DNA of 64,000 nt from Reyranella humidisoli (lineage in GTDB: Bacteria > Pseudomonadota > Alphaproteobacteria > Reyranellales > Reyranellaceae): positions 186,001 through 250,000 of the forward strand of contig NZ_JAHOPB010000002.1 of the NCBI RefSeq assembly GCF_019039055.1, in the 5' to 3' direction. Shown in pieces: positions 39,791 to 48,921 of the stretch. The position numbers and the translations under genes are program-made. The notes below the pieces were generated by a model. It was not told where the DNA came from. It saw only the letters and a list, made by a program, of their open reading frames with translations, and did no database searches. Within the stretch, counting starts at the first letter, position 1; every line of letters begins with the position of its first letter.

Positions 39791-40665
39791 ACATGGCCGG
39801 CGGTACTCCGAAGCATCCCTATCATCTGGTCGACCCCAGCCCGTGGCCGGCCTTGGGTTCGTTCGCCGCGCTCCTGCTGGCGCTGGGCTTCGGGCTTGCG
39901 CTGCATCCAGACATGTTGGGCGCGGGCATTGCGACCGTCATGAAGTCGATCCACTGGTGGGCGCTCGCCCCCGGCCTGCTGCTGGTGCTGGGCGTCATGT
40001 ACTGGTGGTGGAGCGACGTGATCGCCGAGTCGCGAGTCTATCACACGTCGGTCGTCCAGCTCGGCCTGCGCTACGGCATGATCCTGTTCATCGCCTCGGA
40101 AGTGCTGTTCTTCGCGGCCTTCTTCTGGGCGTTCTTCGACGCCGCGCTGTATCCCGGCGCGCCCAACATGCCGGTCCGCGCGGAAGCGACCGGGGGCATC
40201 TGGCCGCCGAAGGGCATCAGCATCATCGCGCCGTTCGACCTGCCGCTGATGAATACGCTGATCCTGCTGCTGTCGGGCACCACCGCGACCTGGGCGCATC
40301 ACGCGATCATCGAGGGCAACCAGAAGGATGCCGTCCGCGGCCTGCTCTGCACCGTCCTCCTCGGCCTGATCTTCACGAGCGTCCAGGCCTACGAATACAT
40401 TCACGCGCCGTTCACGTTCAGCCAGGACATCTATACGTCGACCTTCTTCATGGCGACGGGCTTCCACGGCTTCCACGTCCTGGTCGGCACGATCTTCCTG
40501 ATCGTCTGCCTGATCCGCGCCTCGAAGGGCCAGTTCAAGCCCAAGCAGCATTTTGGCTTCGAAGCCGCTGCCTGGTACTGGCATTTCGTCGACGTGGTCT
40601 GGCTGTTCCTGTTCTTCTGCATCTACTGGTGGGGCGCCGGAAAGGCACCGATCGCCCTGCACTGA
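39787..40665 (+). CDS. ctaE: cytochrome c oxidase subunit III
   Basis: A 292-residue seven-helix subunit that stabilises the oxidase and its proton uptake path. Typical pieces are HPYHLVDPSPWP at the start, RYGMILFIASEVLFFAAFFWAFFDAAL (carboxylate that modulates proton uptake), TSTFFMATGFHGFHVLVGT and AAWYWHFVDVVWLFLF near the end. ATG 39787 overlaps the ctaG stop. It is the last structural gene of the operon. A hairpin follows at 40689-40713, ahead of a DUF983 gene. Confidence 0.97.
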   Translation: MNMAGGTPKHPYHLVDPSPWPALGSFAALLLALGFGLALHPDMLGAGIATVMKSIHWWALAPGLLLVLGVMYWWWSDVIAESRVYHTSVVQLGLRYGMILFIASEVLFFAAFFWAFFDAALYPGAPNMPVRAEATGGIWPPKGISIIAPFDLPLMNTLILLLSGTTATWAHHAIIEGNQKDAVRGLLCTVLLGLIFTSVQAYEYIHAPFTFSQDIYTSTFFMATGFHGFHVLVGTIFLIVCLIRASKGQFKPKQHFGFEAAAWYWHFVDVVWLFLFFCIYWWGAGKAPIALH

Positions 40666-40688
40666 CGCGGGACTACGGACTATCTTGG

Positions 40689-40713
40689 AACCGCCGGGTG
40701 CTCCCCGGCGGTT
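40689..40713 (+). other. hairpin after ctaE
   Basis: AACCGCCGGG (40689-40698) pairs with CCCGGCGGTT (40704-40713) across TGCTC. Only CGCATTT follows, so termination is probably partial, letting some transcription continue to the DUF983 and SURF1 genes. Confidence 0.55.
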
Positions 40714-40731
40714 CGCATTTGGGAGAGGCAC

Positions 40732-41094
40732 TTGTCAGACTGGCCACGCCAATCGCCGTTCGACGTCGCCCTGCGAGGCGCCTGCCCGCGCTGCGGCAAG
40801 GGCAGGCTGTTCGGCGGCCTGCTGAACGTCGTGGATCGCTGTGCCGTATGCGACCTCGACCTGCGCGGCAACGATGCCGGCGACGGCCCCGCGGTCTTCG
40901 TCATCCTGGGACTGGGCGCCATCATCATGATGCTCGTTTTCTGGGTGGAGTTCCGCTACGAGCCGCCCTGGTGGATGCATGTCCTGATCTGGCTGCCGCT
41001 CACCTTCTCGCTGGCGGTGTGGATGCTGCGTTTCCTGAAGGCGCTGCTGGTCGCCCAGCAGTTCGTCCACCGCACGACCGAACTCGATGATTAG
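40732..41094 (+). CDS. DUF983 membrane protein of the oxidase cluster
   Basis: A 120-residue protein with a zinc-ribbon-like N terminus (RGACPRCGKGRLFGG, then DRCAVCDLDL: two CxxC pairs) and two membrane helices (FVILGLGAIIMMLVFWV and HVLIWLPLTFSLAVWML). DUF983 genes commonly sit between ctaE and the SURF1 gene in alphaproteobacteria, so a part in oxidase biogenesis is likely but unproven. Translation starts at TTG 40732, with GGGAGAGG at correct spacing; no ATG fits. Confidence 0.85.
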   Translation: MSDWPRQSPFDVALRGACPRCGKGRLFGGLLNVVDRCAVCDLDLRGNDAGDGPAVFVILGLGAIIMMLVFWVEFRYEPPWWMHVLIWLPLTFSLAVWMLRFLKALLVAQQFVHRTTELDD

Positions 41095-41121
41095 GCGAAC
41101 TCGACGGTTGGAGGAGATACG

Positions 41122-41859
41122 ATGATCCGGTTGAGGCCCGCGTTCTGGCCCACGCTCGTCTCGCTGCCGATCCTGGTGCTCTCGCTGGGCCTCGGCCTGT
41201 GGCAGATGGAGCGTCGAGAATGGAAGCGCGACATCATCGATCGCATCGCCACCAACCAGGCCGCACCTGCGATGACGCTCGATCAGCTTCTGGGCGGCAC
41301 GCCGCTGCGCCATGAGTACGGACGCGTGAAGGTCGCGGGCACGTTCGAGCACGGCCACGAATTCTTTCTCGCCGCGCGGAGCCTGAAGAACAAGGTCGGG
41401 CTGCAGGTGATCGTGCCCCTCAAGACCGACGACGGGCGCGTGATTCTGTTCGATCGCGGTTGGGTGCCGGACCGTGCTGCCGCGACGCAGGCCATCACCA
41501 GGACGACGGGGCGCGTCGAGGTGACCGGTCTCGTCCGCCGCTCGCAGATCCGGGCGCGCTTCGCGCCCGAGAACGTCCCCGACAAGAATGTCTGGTTCCA
41601 GGCGGACGTGCCGCTGATGCGCAAGCTGGCGGGTGCATCGCCCGACCCGAAGCTCGACACGTTCTTCCTCGAAGCCGACTCCACGCCCAATCCGGGCGGC
41701 GTGCCGGTCGGCGGCCAGACGCGGCTCGAGATCCCCAACGACCATCTCCAGTACGCCATCACCTGGTTCCTGCTCGCGCTGGCACTGGCGGGCGTCTATC
41801 TCGCCTATCATTGGGAGAACGGCCGGCTCGAAATCAACGGGCGGCGCAAGACCCCATGA
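41122..41859 (+). CDS. SURF1-family cytochrome oxidase biogenesis protein
   Basis: A 245-residue inner-membrane protein with one helix near each end (FWPTLVSLPILVLSLGLGLWQ and YAITWFLLALALAGVYLAY) and a periplasmic domain between. It shows the SURF1 motifs LGLWQMERREWK, VILFDRGWVP and the closing NDHLQYAITWF. Bacterial SURF1 proteins bind haem A and hand it to subunit I. The start is 27 bases after DUF983. The stop overlaps the start of the carboxypeptidase gene. Confidence 0.95.
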   Translation: MIRLRPAFWPTLVSLPILVLSLGLGLWQMERREWKRDIIDRIATNQAAPAMTLDQLLGGTPLRHEYGRVKVAGTFEHGHEFFLAARSLKNKVGLQVIVPLKTDDGRVILFDRGWVPDRAAATQAITRTTGRVEVTGLVRRSQIRARFAPENVPDKNVWFQADVPLMRKLAGASPDPKLDTFFLEADSTPNPGGVPVGGQTRLEIPNDHLQYAITWFLLALALAGVYLAYHWENGRLEINGRRKTP

Positions 41860-43358
41860 TCGCGAACGATCCCTATGCCGAGCTCGAGCGCCGCTTCGCC
41901 CGGTTGAGCGATGTCGGCCGCGCGGCGGCGATCCTGAACTGGGATCGCTCGACCATGATGCCCGACGGAGCCAGCGGCGATCGCGCCGACCAGCTCGCGA
42001 CGCTGGGCGTGATCGCCCACGAGATGATCGCCGCGCCGGAGATGTCCGATCTCCTGTCGCGCGCGGAGGAGGGCAGGGCCTCGCTCGACGCGTGGCAGGC
42101 CGCCAACCTCCGCGAGATGCGCCGCGCCTGGGTGCATGAGAGTGCCCTGCCGGCCGACCTCGTCGAGGCCCGCACGCGGGCCTGCTCGGCCTGCGAGCTG
42201 GCCTGGCGTTCGGCGAAGAAGAATGCCGACTTCAAGTCGCTGCTGCCGACGCTCACCGAAGTCCTAAACATCATGTGTCGCGTCGGCGAGGCCAAGGCCG
42301 CGGCACTCGGCACCTCGCTGTACGACGCGCTGCTCGACGAATTCGAGCCGGGCGGGCGCTCGGTGAGCATCGACGCCCTGTTCGACGAGCTGCGCGGCTT
42401 CCTGCCCGATCTGCTGGGGCGCGTAATCGAGCGCCAGAAGAGCCGGCCCGATCCGCTGCCGCTGGAAGGCCCGTTCCCGGCCGAGGCCCAACGCCGGCTG
42501 GGCGAAGAACTGATCCGCCGGATCGGCTTCGACTTCCACCACGGTCGCCTCGACGTGTCGGCGCATCCCTTCACCGGCGGCACCGCGGACGACGTGCGCA
42601 TCACGACGCGCTACGACGAGCAGGATTTCGCCCGCTCCCTGATGGGCGTGCTGCACGAAACCGGGCATGGGCTCTACGAGGCGGGGCTTCCCAAAGCGTG
42701 GCGGCGTCAGCCGGTTGGCAATGCCCGCGGCATGACCCTGCACGAGAGCCAGTCGCTGCTGATGGAGATGCAGGCCTGCCGCAGCGACGCCTTCGTGGCC
42801 TTCGCCGCGCCGCGCATGCGGGTCGCTTTCGGCAAGGACGGGCCGGCCTGGACCGAGGACAACATCCACCGGCTCTACACGCGTGTGGCGCCGGGCTTCA
42901 TCCGCGTCGATGCCGACGAGGTCACCTATCCGCTGCACATCATGCTGCGCTACCGGCTGGAGCGCGCGATGCTGGCGGGCGATCTTGCGCTGGCGGACCT
43001 GCCCGGAGCCTGGAACGACGGCATGCGCGAGCTTCTGGGCATCGTGCCTCCGGACGATTCGCTGGGCTGCCTGCAGGACATCCATTGGCCCGACGGCGGT
43101 TGGGGTTATTTCCCGACCTATACATTGGGCGCGCTGGCCGCCGCCCAGCTCTTTGCCGCCGCCCGTCAGGCCAATCCGGACCTGATGGCTGCCATCGGGC
43201 GGGGTGATTTCGCGCCGTTGCTGGGCTGGCTACGGTCAAACGTGCACGGCAAGGGATCGATCGCCACGACCGACGAGATCCTGACCGGGGCCACCGGGGC
43301 GCCGCTGGGGGCGGCCGCCTTCAAAGCGCATCTGGAAAGCCGCTACCTCCCGGCGTAA
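41856..43358 (+). CDS. M32-family metallocarboxypeptidase
   Basis: A 500-residue helical zinc (or cobalt) carboxypeptidase, Taq type, removing C-terminal residues from peptides in the cytoplasm. The zinc motif is His267-Glu268-Thr-Gly-His271 (GVLHETGHGLYEAG), with the third ligand in GMTLHESQSLL. RVDADEVTYPLHIMLRYRLE, GCLQDIHWPDGGWGYFPTYTLG and the N-terminal AAILNWDRSTMMP are family hallmarks. ATG 41856 overlaps the SURF1 stop (ATGA), so it is translationally coupled to the oxidase cluster although its job is general peptide turnover. Confidence 0.96.
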   Translation: MIANDPYAELERRFARLSDVGRAAAILNWDRSTMMPDGASGDRADQLATLGVIAHEMIAAPEMSDLLSRAEEGRASLDAWQAANLREMRRAWVHESALPADLVEARTRACSACELAWRSAKKNADFKSLLPTLTEVLNIMCRVGEAKAAALGTSLYDALLDEFEPGGRSVSIDALFDELRGFLPDLLGRVIERQKSRPDPLPLEGPFPAEAQRRLGEELIRRIGFDFHHGRLDVSAHPFTGGTADDVRITTRYDEQDFARSLMGVLHETGHGLYEAGLPKAWRRQPVGNARGMTLHESQSLLMEMQACRSDAFVAFAAPRMRVAFGKDGPAWTEDNIHRLYTRVAPGFIRVDADEVTYPLHIMLRYRLERAMLAGDLALADLPGAWNDGMRELLGIVPPDDSLGCLQDIHWPDGGWGYFPTYTLGALAAAQLFAAARQANPDLMAAIGRGDFAPLLGWLRSNVHGKGSIATTDEILTGATGAPLGAAAFKAHLESRYLPA

Positions 43359-43367
43359 TAGGGAAGC

Positions 43368-43619
43368 ATGCTCGACCTCCGCCCCAACTGCGAATGCTGC
43401 GACAAGGACCTGCCCAACGGCGCGTCCGACGCCCTGATCTGCACTTTCGAGTGCACGTTCTGCGCCGACTGCGCGCGAACCCGGTTGGGCGGACATTGCC
43501 CGAACTGCGGCGGCGATCTGGTAAAGCGCCCGACCCGCCCCGAGAAGGCGTTGGCCAAGTTCCCGGCCTCCACCAAACGGGTCCGCAAGGACCATGAGGC
43601 CTGTCGGCAGGTCGCCTGA
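43368..43619 (+). CDS. DUF1272 cysteine-rich protein
   Basis: An 83-residue protein matching DUF1272. Its compact Cys-rich core (LRPNCECCDKDLP, then CTFECTFCADCA and GHCPNCGGDLVKRP) contains ten Cys and probably binds two zinc ions. Function is unknown. It lies 9 bases after the carboxypeptidase gene on the same strand and is followed by a repeat and then thrC. Confidence 0.9.
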   Translation: MLDLRPNCECCDKDLPNGASDALICTFECTFCADCARTRLGGHCPNCGGDLVKRPTRPEKALAKFPASTKRVRKDHEACRQVA

Positions 43620-43682
43620 CTTGTCATCCCGACCGGAGCGAAGCGGAGCGGAGAGATCTTTCTTGCGCCTCGCTCGGAGCAA
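43620..43682. repeat. probable dispersed intergenic repeat
   Basis: The gap between DUF1272 and thrC begins TTGTCATCCCGACCGGAGCG and continues with AAGCGGAGCGGAGAGATCTT, then CTCGCTCGGAGCAAT. This style of sequence is known to me as a dispersed repeat in alphaproteobacterial genomes. No second copy is in the window, so the repeat status is inferred. It may also supply the ribosome-binding region of thrC. Confidence 0.5.
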
Positions 43683-43688
43683 TCGTTA

Positions 43689-45134
43689 ATGCGTTACATC
43701 AGCACCCGCCACGGCTCGCAGGGCACGCCTGCGCCGCTTGGCTTCGAAGACATAATGCTCGCCGGCCTGGCGCGCGACGGCGGCCTCTATCTGCCCGCCG
43801 AGTGGCCGCGGTTCAGCAAGTCCGAGATCGCGGCCCTGAAGGGGCTGGGCTACACCGAGCTTGCCTTCCGCGTGATGTGGCCTTTCGTCGGCGATACGTT
43901 CGACGAGGCGACCTTCCGCCGCCTGATCGGCGAGGCCTATGCCTCGTTCGAGACGCCCGAGGTTGCACCGCTGAAGCCGCTGGGCGATTCGGGCCTGCAC
44001 CTGCTGGAGCTCTTCCACGGCCCGACGCTCGCCTTCAAGGACGTGGCGCTGCAGCTGCTCGGCCGCATGCTCGACCAGACGCTGACGGCGCGCGGCCGGC
44101 ACGCGACCATCGTCGGCGCCACTTCCGGTGATACCGGCTCGGCTGCCATTGAGGCAGTGCGTGACCGCAAGACCATCGACATCTTCATGCTGTTCCCCAA
44201 GGGCCGCGTGAGCGAGGTCCAGCGGCGGCAGATGACGACGGTGCTGGCGGCCAACGTCCACAACATCGCGGTCCAGGGCACGTTCGACGACTGCCAGGAT
44301 CTCGCCAAGGCCTGCTTCAACGATCTCGAATTCCGCGATCGCTACGCGTTGACGGCCGTGAACTCGATCAACTTCGCCCGCGTGATGGCGCAGATCGTCT
44401 ATTACTTCTGGGCCGCCCTGAAGCTCGGCGCACCGGAACGTGCCGTGGCGTTCAGCGTGCCCAGCGGCAATTTCGGCAACGTCTACGCGGGCTACGCCGC
44501 GAAGCAGATGGGCCTGCCGATCTCCCACTTCGTGGTTGGCGCCAACAGCAACGACATCCTCGCGCGCTTCTTCGAAAGCGGCACGATGACGACGTCCGAG
44601 GTCGTGCCGACGCTGAGCCCCAGCATGGACATCCAGATCTCCAGCAACTTCGAGCGGCTGCTGTTCGACCTCTACGACCGCAACGGCGTGGCGCTCGCGG
44701 AGGCAATGACCTCGTTCCGTAGCACCGGCACGCTCAAGGTCGGCGGCAACGTCCTTGCGGGCGTGCGCGAGCTGTTCGACGCCGGCCGTCTCGACGATGC
44801 CGGCACGCTGGCCGCCATGGAAGACTGCCTGAAGCGCTACGGCGAGACGATCGATCCGCATACTGCGGTTGGCTACGCGCTAGCCCAGCAGCATCGCCGC
44901 GACGCTTCGATTCCGATGGTCGTGCTGGCGACGGCGCATCCCGCCAAGTTTCCCGACGCCGTCGAGAAGGCGACCGGCCAGCGGCCGCGACTGCCGGCCC
45001 GCCTCGCCGACCTGCTCGAGCGCACCGAGCGCTCGGACGGCCTGCGCAACGACGTCGAGGCCCTGAAAACCATGATCGATGAACGCCGGGAAATGGCCAA
45101 AGCGCCGGCAGGCCGGGAAAAGGTGCGCCCGTGA
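43689..45134 (+). CDS. thrC: threonine synthase
   Basis: PLP enzyme that turns O-phosphohomoserine into threonine; 481 residues, the longer class typical of proteobacteria. Lys117 in GPTLAFKDVALQLLG binds PLP. ATIVGATSGDTGSAAIEA and FSVPSGNFGNVYAGYAAKQMGLP form the cofactor phosphate site. The start MRYISTRHGSQG is characteristic. The M16 peptidase gene begins within its stop codon (GTGA overlap), so the two are translated together. Confidence 0.97.
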   Translation: MRYISTRHGSQGTPAPLGFEDIMLAGLARDGGLYLPAEWPRFSKSEIAALKGLGYTELAFRVMWPFVGDTFDEATFRRLIGEAYASFETPEVAPLKPLGDSGLHLLELFHGPTLAFKDVALQLLGRMLDQTLTARGRHATIVGATSGDTGSAAIEAVRDRKTIDIFMLFPKGRVSEVQRRQMTTVLAANVHNIAVQGTFDDCQDLAKACFNDLEFRDRYALTAVNSINFARVMAQIVYYFWAALKLGAPERAVAFSVPSGNFGNVYAGYAAKQMGLPISHFVVGANSNDILARFFESGTMTTSEVVPTLSPSMDIQISSNFERLLFDLYDRNGVALAEAMTSFRSTGTLKVGGNVLAGVRELFDAGRLDDAGTLAAMEDCLKRYGETIDPHTAVGYALAQQHRRDASIPMVVLATAHPAKFPDAVEKATGQRPRLPARLADLLERTERSDGLRNDVEALKTMIDERREMAKAPAGREKVRP

Positions 45135-46399
45135 GCAACGTCAAGGTCACCACCCTCGGCAACGGCCTGCGCGTGGCGGTGGATCCGATGCCCGAGGTCG
45201 AATCGGCTTCGCTCGGCATTTGGGTCGCCTGCGGCACGCGTCACGAATCGGCCGAACTGAACGGCATGGCTCACATGCTGGAGCACATGGCGTTCAAGGG
45301 CACGCGGACCCGCAGCGCCCGCGCCATCGCCGAGGAGATCGAGAATGTCGGCGGCAGCCTGAACGCCTATACCGGCCGCGAGATCACCGCCTACCACGCC
45401 TCGGTCCTGAAAGAGGACGTGGCGCTGGGCGTCGAGATGGTTTCGGACATTCTTCGCAATTCGGTGTTCGACCCGGACGAGCTGCAGCGCGAGCGCGGCG
45501 TGATCCTGCAGGAGATCGGCCAGGCGCTCGACACGCCTGACGACATCATCTTCGACCAGTTCCAGGAAACCGCGCTGCCGGGCCAGCCGCTCGGCCGGCC
45601 GGTGCTGGGGACCGCGACCTCGGTCGAGGCGATCGGCCGCGACGATCTCTTCGCCTATCTGGCGCGTCACTATACGGCCTCCAACATGGTCCTGTCGGCC
45701 GCCGGCCGCGTCGAGCACGACCAGATCGTCGACCTCGCCGAGAAGCATTTCGGCTCCGTGCCGCGCACGCCGGCCGGTGCCGAGCGGCCGGTGCCGCTCG
45801 CTTATGTCGGCGGCGACGGCCGCGAGCAGCGTGTGCTCGAGCAGGCGCATCTCGTGTTGGGCTGCGAGGGTATCGGCTACCGCGACCCCGACTATTTCGC
45901 GCTGGCGATCTACTCGACCCTGTTCGGCGGCGGCATGTCCTCGCGCCTCTTCCAGCGCATACGCGAGGATCGCGGCCTGGTTTACGGCATCCACTGCTTC
46001 AACACCGCCTACGCCGACGGCGGCCTGTTCGGCATCTATGCCGGCACGGGCGAGGACGATCTGGCGGAGCTGATTCCGGCGGTCTGCGAGGAATTCGTGG
46101 GCGTCGCCGACACGCTGAACGAGCAGGAACTCGTGCGTGCCCGCAACCAGATCAAGGCCGGCACGCTCATGGCGCTGGAATCGAGCGGCTCGCGCTGCGA
46201 GCAGGCGGCGCGCCACCTGATCGTACACGGTCGCACGATTCCCTACGAAGAGATCGTGTCGCGCATCGAGGCGGTCGACCAGGACGCCGTGCGTCGTGTC
46301 GCGAAGCGCCTGCTCCGGAGCGATCTCACGCTGGCCGCACTGGGCCCGATCAACGGCCTCGAATCCCTCGACAAGATCGCCGCGCGCCTTGCGGCCTAA
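45131..46399 (+). CDS. M16-family zinc peptidase, mitochondrial-processing-peptidase-like
   Basis: A 422-residue pitrilysin-family protease. The inverted zinc motif His48-x-x-Glu51-His52 is in GMAHMLEHMAFKGT, with the distal Glu in the following helix (EIENVGGSLNAYTGRE). The second half repeats the fold without zinc ligands and carries FGGGMSSRLFQRIREDRGLVY. This is the bacterial relative of the mitochondrial processing peptidase beta subunit, commonly found behind thrC in alphaproteobacteria. Start GTG 45131 overlaps the thrC stop. Natural substrates are unknown. Confidence 0.95.
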   Translation: MSNVKVTTLGNGLRVAVDPMPEVESASLGIWVACGTRHESAELNGMAHMLEHMAFKGTRTRSARAIAEEIENVGGSLNAYTGREITAYHASVLKEDVALGVEMVSDILRNSVFDPDELQRERGVILQEIGQALDTPDDIIFDQFQETALPGQPLGRPVLGTATSVEAIGRDDLFAYLARHYTASNMVLSAAGRVEHDQIVDLAEKHFGSVPRTPAGAERPVPLAYVGGDGREQRVLEQAHLVLGCEGIGYRDPDYFALAIYSTLFGGGMSSRLFQRIREDRGLVYGIHCFNTAYADGGLFGIYAGTGEDDLAELIPAVCEEFVGVADTLNEQELVRARNQIKAGTLMALESSGSRCEQAARHLIVHGRTIPYEEIVSRIEAVDQDAVRRVAKRLLRSDLTLAALGPINGLESLDKIAARLAA

Positions 46400-46402
46400 T
46401 CA

Positions 46403-46434
46403 TTGGAGCGCGCCACTCCAGTGGCGCGCTCCAA
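46403..46434. terminator. perfect hairpin between convergent genes
   Basis: TTGGAGCGCGCCACT (46403-46417) and AGTGGCGCGCTCCAA (46420-46434) are perfect 15-base inverted arms with a CC loop. They exactly fill the 35-base gap between the stop codons of the M16 peptidase and the convergent beta-hydroxylase. Flanking T runs are lacking, but position suggests transcript-end processing for both genes. Confidence 0.6.
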
Positions 46435-47232
46435 CTAGGCAGCCTTGGCGAGCGCGGGCTGCGCCGTGCGCGGGGGGACGCCGATGGAGGCGCGTTTGAT
46501 GACGGTCTTCACTTCGGTGCTGCGGCGGACGATGTTGTAGCGCAGGCCGGTATAGAGGTTTACCGGGAAGGGCATCGGGGCGTTGAAGTCGATGATCAGC
46601 ACGACGCGCGTCTCGTCGGTCTGGTTCTTCACCCAGTGCTCGCGCGTGTCGTCGAACACCAGCGGCTCGCCTTCCTTCCAGAAGAAATGGTGGCCACCGA
46701 TCTCGATCCAGCACTTCTCCGGTTCCTTCGGCACGATCAACGGATAGTGGAAGCGGATGACGCCGGCGGCGGAGCCGCGATGGGGCTCGATCTCGGCGCG
46801 ACCGGCCAGGATGCTGAACAGAGCCGAATGGACGCCCGGGATCCTGGCGATCGCGGCCATCGTGTCCGGTACCGCCGCGGCATTCTCCGTCACCTCGTGG
46901 CCCCACAGCTTCAGGATGAAGGTGCGCCAGGCCCGGCCGGGCACGTAGAGGTCGCGCGGATGCACCTCGTGCAGGGCGGGAATCTCCTCGTGATGGCTGA
47001 GGAGGTAGTTGAGGTCGGCCTTGATCTTGTCGTGGCTCTTCTTGAGTTCGGCCAGGACTGGAAAGACCTTGAGGGCGTCCTCGCCGCCCAGCGGCAGCTT
47101 CGGCATGTTCCGCAGGATCACGTCGGAGAGCTTCAGGTTGAAATCCTCCAGCGGCTGCTGGGGAAGCCAGATGTGCTTGGTCAGATAGAATCTGCCCTTT
47201 TCGCCGACATTTGGTTTGTTCGCGGATTCCAT
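46435..47232 (-). CDS. aspartyl/asparaginyl beta-hydroxylase family protein
   Basis: A 2-oxoglutarate/iron dioxygenase-like protein of 265 residues. The double-stranded beta-helix core holds HRGSAAGVIRFHYPLIVP (first metal His and oxoglutarate-binding region) and FDDTREHWVKNQTDETRVVLIIDF (distal His and Arg), as in the Asp/Asn beta-hydroxylase (PF05118) group. Bacterial members such as LpxO act on lipid A, so a lipid or peptide substrate is possible. I use ATG 47232 with GAGG upstream; a TTG at 47289 would add 19 residues. Confidence 0.88.
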   Translation of the reverse strand: MESANKPNVGEKGRFYLTKHIWLPQQPLEDFNLKLSDVILRNMPKLPLGGEDALKVFPVLAELKKSHDKIKADLNYLLSHHEEIPALHEVHPRDLYVPGRAWRTFILKLWGHEVTENAAAVPDTMAAIARIPGVHSALFSILAGRAEIEPHRGSAAGVIRFHYPLIVPKEPEKCWIEIGGHHFFWKEGEPLVFDDTREHWVKNQTDETRVVLIIDFNAPMPFPVNLYTGLRYNIVRRSTEVKTVIKRASIGVPPRTAQPALAKAA

Positions 47233-47398
47233 GACCGATGTGCCTCGAGGACTTTCAACCGATGGAGTGTAGTACGCCGATTTGGCCAAACAGCGGCGGC
47301 TCTTTTGACGCTGCCACGCGCGGCGGACCGTCTCAATTTCCTACGCCAGAGCCCGGAAAACATGCAACAATTCTGAATAACCGCTAGTATAGACCAAT

Positions 47399-48007
47399 AT
47401 GTTCCGTTTTGCCGACGTCCCGTTGTCGCTGTCAGGGATGACCCGGATCGCCGGGAAGCGCGTATTTCTGCGTGCGCCCAGCATGGACGACTGGCCGGAA
47501 TGGGCCGAATTGCGCGCCCGCAGCCGGGCCTTCCTCACCCCCTGGGAGCCGACCTGGCCCGAAGACTCGCTGGCCCGGGACCATTTCCGTCGCCGCCTGC
47601 GCCAGCAGGCCAAGGAATGGCGGGCGGGCGAGGCCTATGGCCTGTTCGTCTTCACCAACGAAGGGCGCCGTCTGGTGGGCGGCATCAACCTCAGCAACGT
47701 GCGCCGTGGCGTCGCCCAGACGGCATCGGTCGGCTACTGGATGGGCCAGCCCTATGCCGGCCAGGGGCTGATGACCGACGGGCTGCGCGCCACGCTGCCG
47801 TTCGTGTTCGATGACCTCCGCCTGCACCGGCTCGAGGCGGCCTGCCTGCCGCACAACGAGCCCTCGAAGGGCGTGTTGACGAAAGTCGGTTTCCACGAGG
47901 AGGGGCTGGCGCGGCAGTATCTCCGGATCAACGGCCAATGGGCCGACCATCTTCTGTTCGCGCTGCTGCGCGCCGACTACGACGCTCTCTTGCGGGCGCC
48001 CCGGTAA
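47399..48007 (+). CDS. GNAT acetyltransferase, RimJ-like
   Basis: A 202-residue acetyl-CoA N-acetyltransferase of the RimJ/RimL type (ribosomal-protein alanine acetylation or related). It shows the start VFLRAPSMDDWPEWAELR, the central YWMGQPYAGQGLMTDGLRATLPFVFDDL with the acetyl-CoA-binding Q/R-x-x-G-x-G/A loop, and LHRLEAACLPHNEPSKGVLTKVGF. The gene is preceded by an A/T-rich CTAGTATAG stretch that could be a -10 region, leaving almost no leader. It runs toward the dioxygenase gene on the same strand with a 44-base gap. Confidence 0.92.
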   Translation: MFRFADVPLSLSGMTRIAGKRVFLRAPSMDDWPEWAELRARSRAFLTPWEPTWPEDSLARDHFRRRLRQQAKEWRAGEAYGLFVFTNEGRRLVGGINLSNVRRGVAQTASVGYWMGQPYAGQGLMTDGLRATLPFVFDDLRLHRLEAACLPHNEPSKGVLTKVGFHEEGLARQYLRINGQWADHLLFALLRADYDALLRAPR

Positions 48008-48051
48008 CGGGCCGAGGCCCCGATCACCAGCCCTGATCCCCAGGAGCGTTC

Positions 48052-48921
48052 ATGCGCAATCTCACACCGACCTCGATCACCCAGGCCTTCGCCGACTATG
48101 CCCGCAACGCGCCGTCGGAGCGGGCCCGGACGCTGCTGGTTTCGTTGGCCGGCCACCTCCACAGTTTCGTCCGCGACAACAGGGTGACGCAGGCCGAGTG
48201 GGGCGCCGCCATCGATGCGCTGACCCGTGCCACGAAGTTCACGGACGACAAGCGCAACGAATACATCCTGTTCTCCGACCTGCTGGGCGTCTCGTCGCTG
48301 GTCGACATGGTGAATGCCGCGCCGGCCGGCACGCCTTCGTCGGTGCTCGGCCCGTTTCATATCGAGGGCGCGCCGGAACTGCCCGACGGCGGCGACCTGT
48401 GGCGCGGCCAGTTCGGCGAGCCGCTGGTCGTGAGCGGCCGAGTCGTCGACCAGAAGGGTGCGCCGGCTAGGGGCACGGTGCTGGCGCTCTGGCAGAATGC
48501 CGGCAATGGTCTCTACGCCCAGCAGGATTCGGCTCAGGCGCCGACCAACTATCATGCGCGCCTCGCCGTCGCCGAGGATGGCAGCTTCTCCTTCACGACG
48601 GTGCGGCCGGTTTCCTACAAGGTGCCGGACGACGGCCCGGCCGGCGACATGCTGCGGGTGCTGGGTCGCGACGCCTGGCGGCCGGCCCATCTGCACATGA
48701 TCGTGCAGGCGCCGGGCCATGCGCCGCTGATCACCGAGTTTTTTCCCGAGGACGACGAGCATCTCGACGGCGATGCCGTATTCGGTGTCCGGGCGGGACT
48801 CGTCCTGCCGTTCTCGAAGGTGACGGACCGCACGGCGCTGCCGGCCAACCTCGCCGCGCGCGATACGTTGCCGATGCCGGTCTGGGCCGCCCGCCTCGAC
48901 CTGACACTGCCTCCGGGCTGA
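48052..48921 (+). CDS. intradiol ring-cleavage dioxygenase (hydroxyquinol/catechol 1,2-type)
   Basis: Non-haem Fe(III) dioxygenase cleaving an aromatic diol between its hydroxyls; 289 residues. The N-terminal dimerisation domain (FADYARNAPSERARTLL to ILFSDLLGVSSLVDM) is followed by the catalytic barrel with iron ligands Tyr in GNGLYAQQD, Tyr in PVSYKVPDDGP and two His in WRPAHLHMIV. GPFHIEGAPELP and the N-terminal domain place it with hydroxyquinol or catechol enzymes. Its stop codon overlaps the start of an ABC importer ATPase by one base, so ring cleavage and uptake are probably linked. Confidence 0.92.
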   Translation: MRNLTPTSITQAFADYARNAPSERARTLLVSLAGHLHSFVRDNRVTQAEWGAAIDALTRATKFTDDKRNEYILFSDLLGVSSLVDMVNAAPAGTPSSVLGPFHIEGAPELPDGGDLWRGQFGEPLVVSGRVVDQKGAPARGTVLALWQNAGNGLYAQQDSAQAPTNYHARLAVAEDGSFSFTTVRPVSYKVPDDGPAGDMLRVLGRDAWRPAHLHMIVQAPGHAPLITEFFPEDDEHLDGDAVFGVRAGLVLPFSKVTDRTALPANLAARDTLPMPVWAARLDLTLPPG

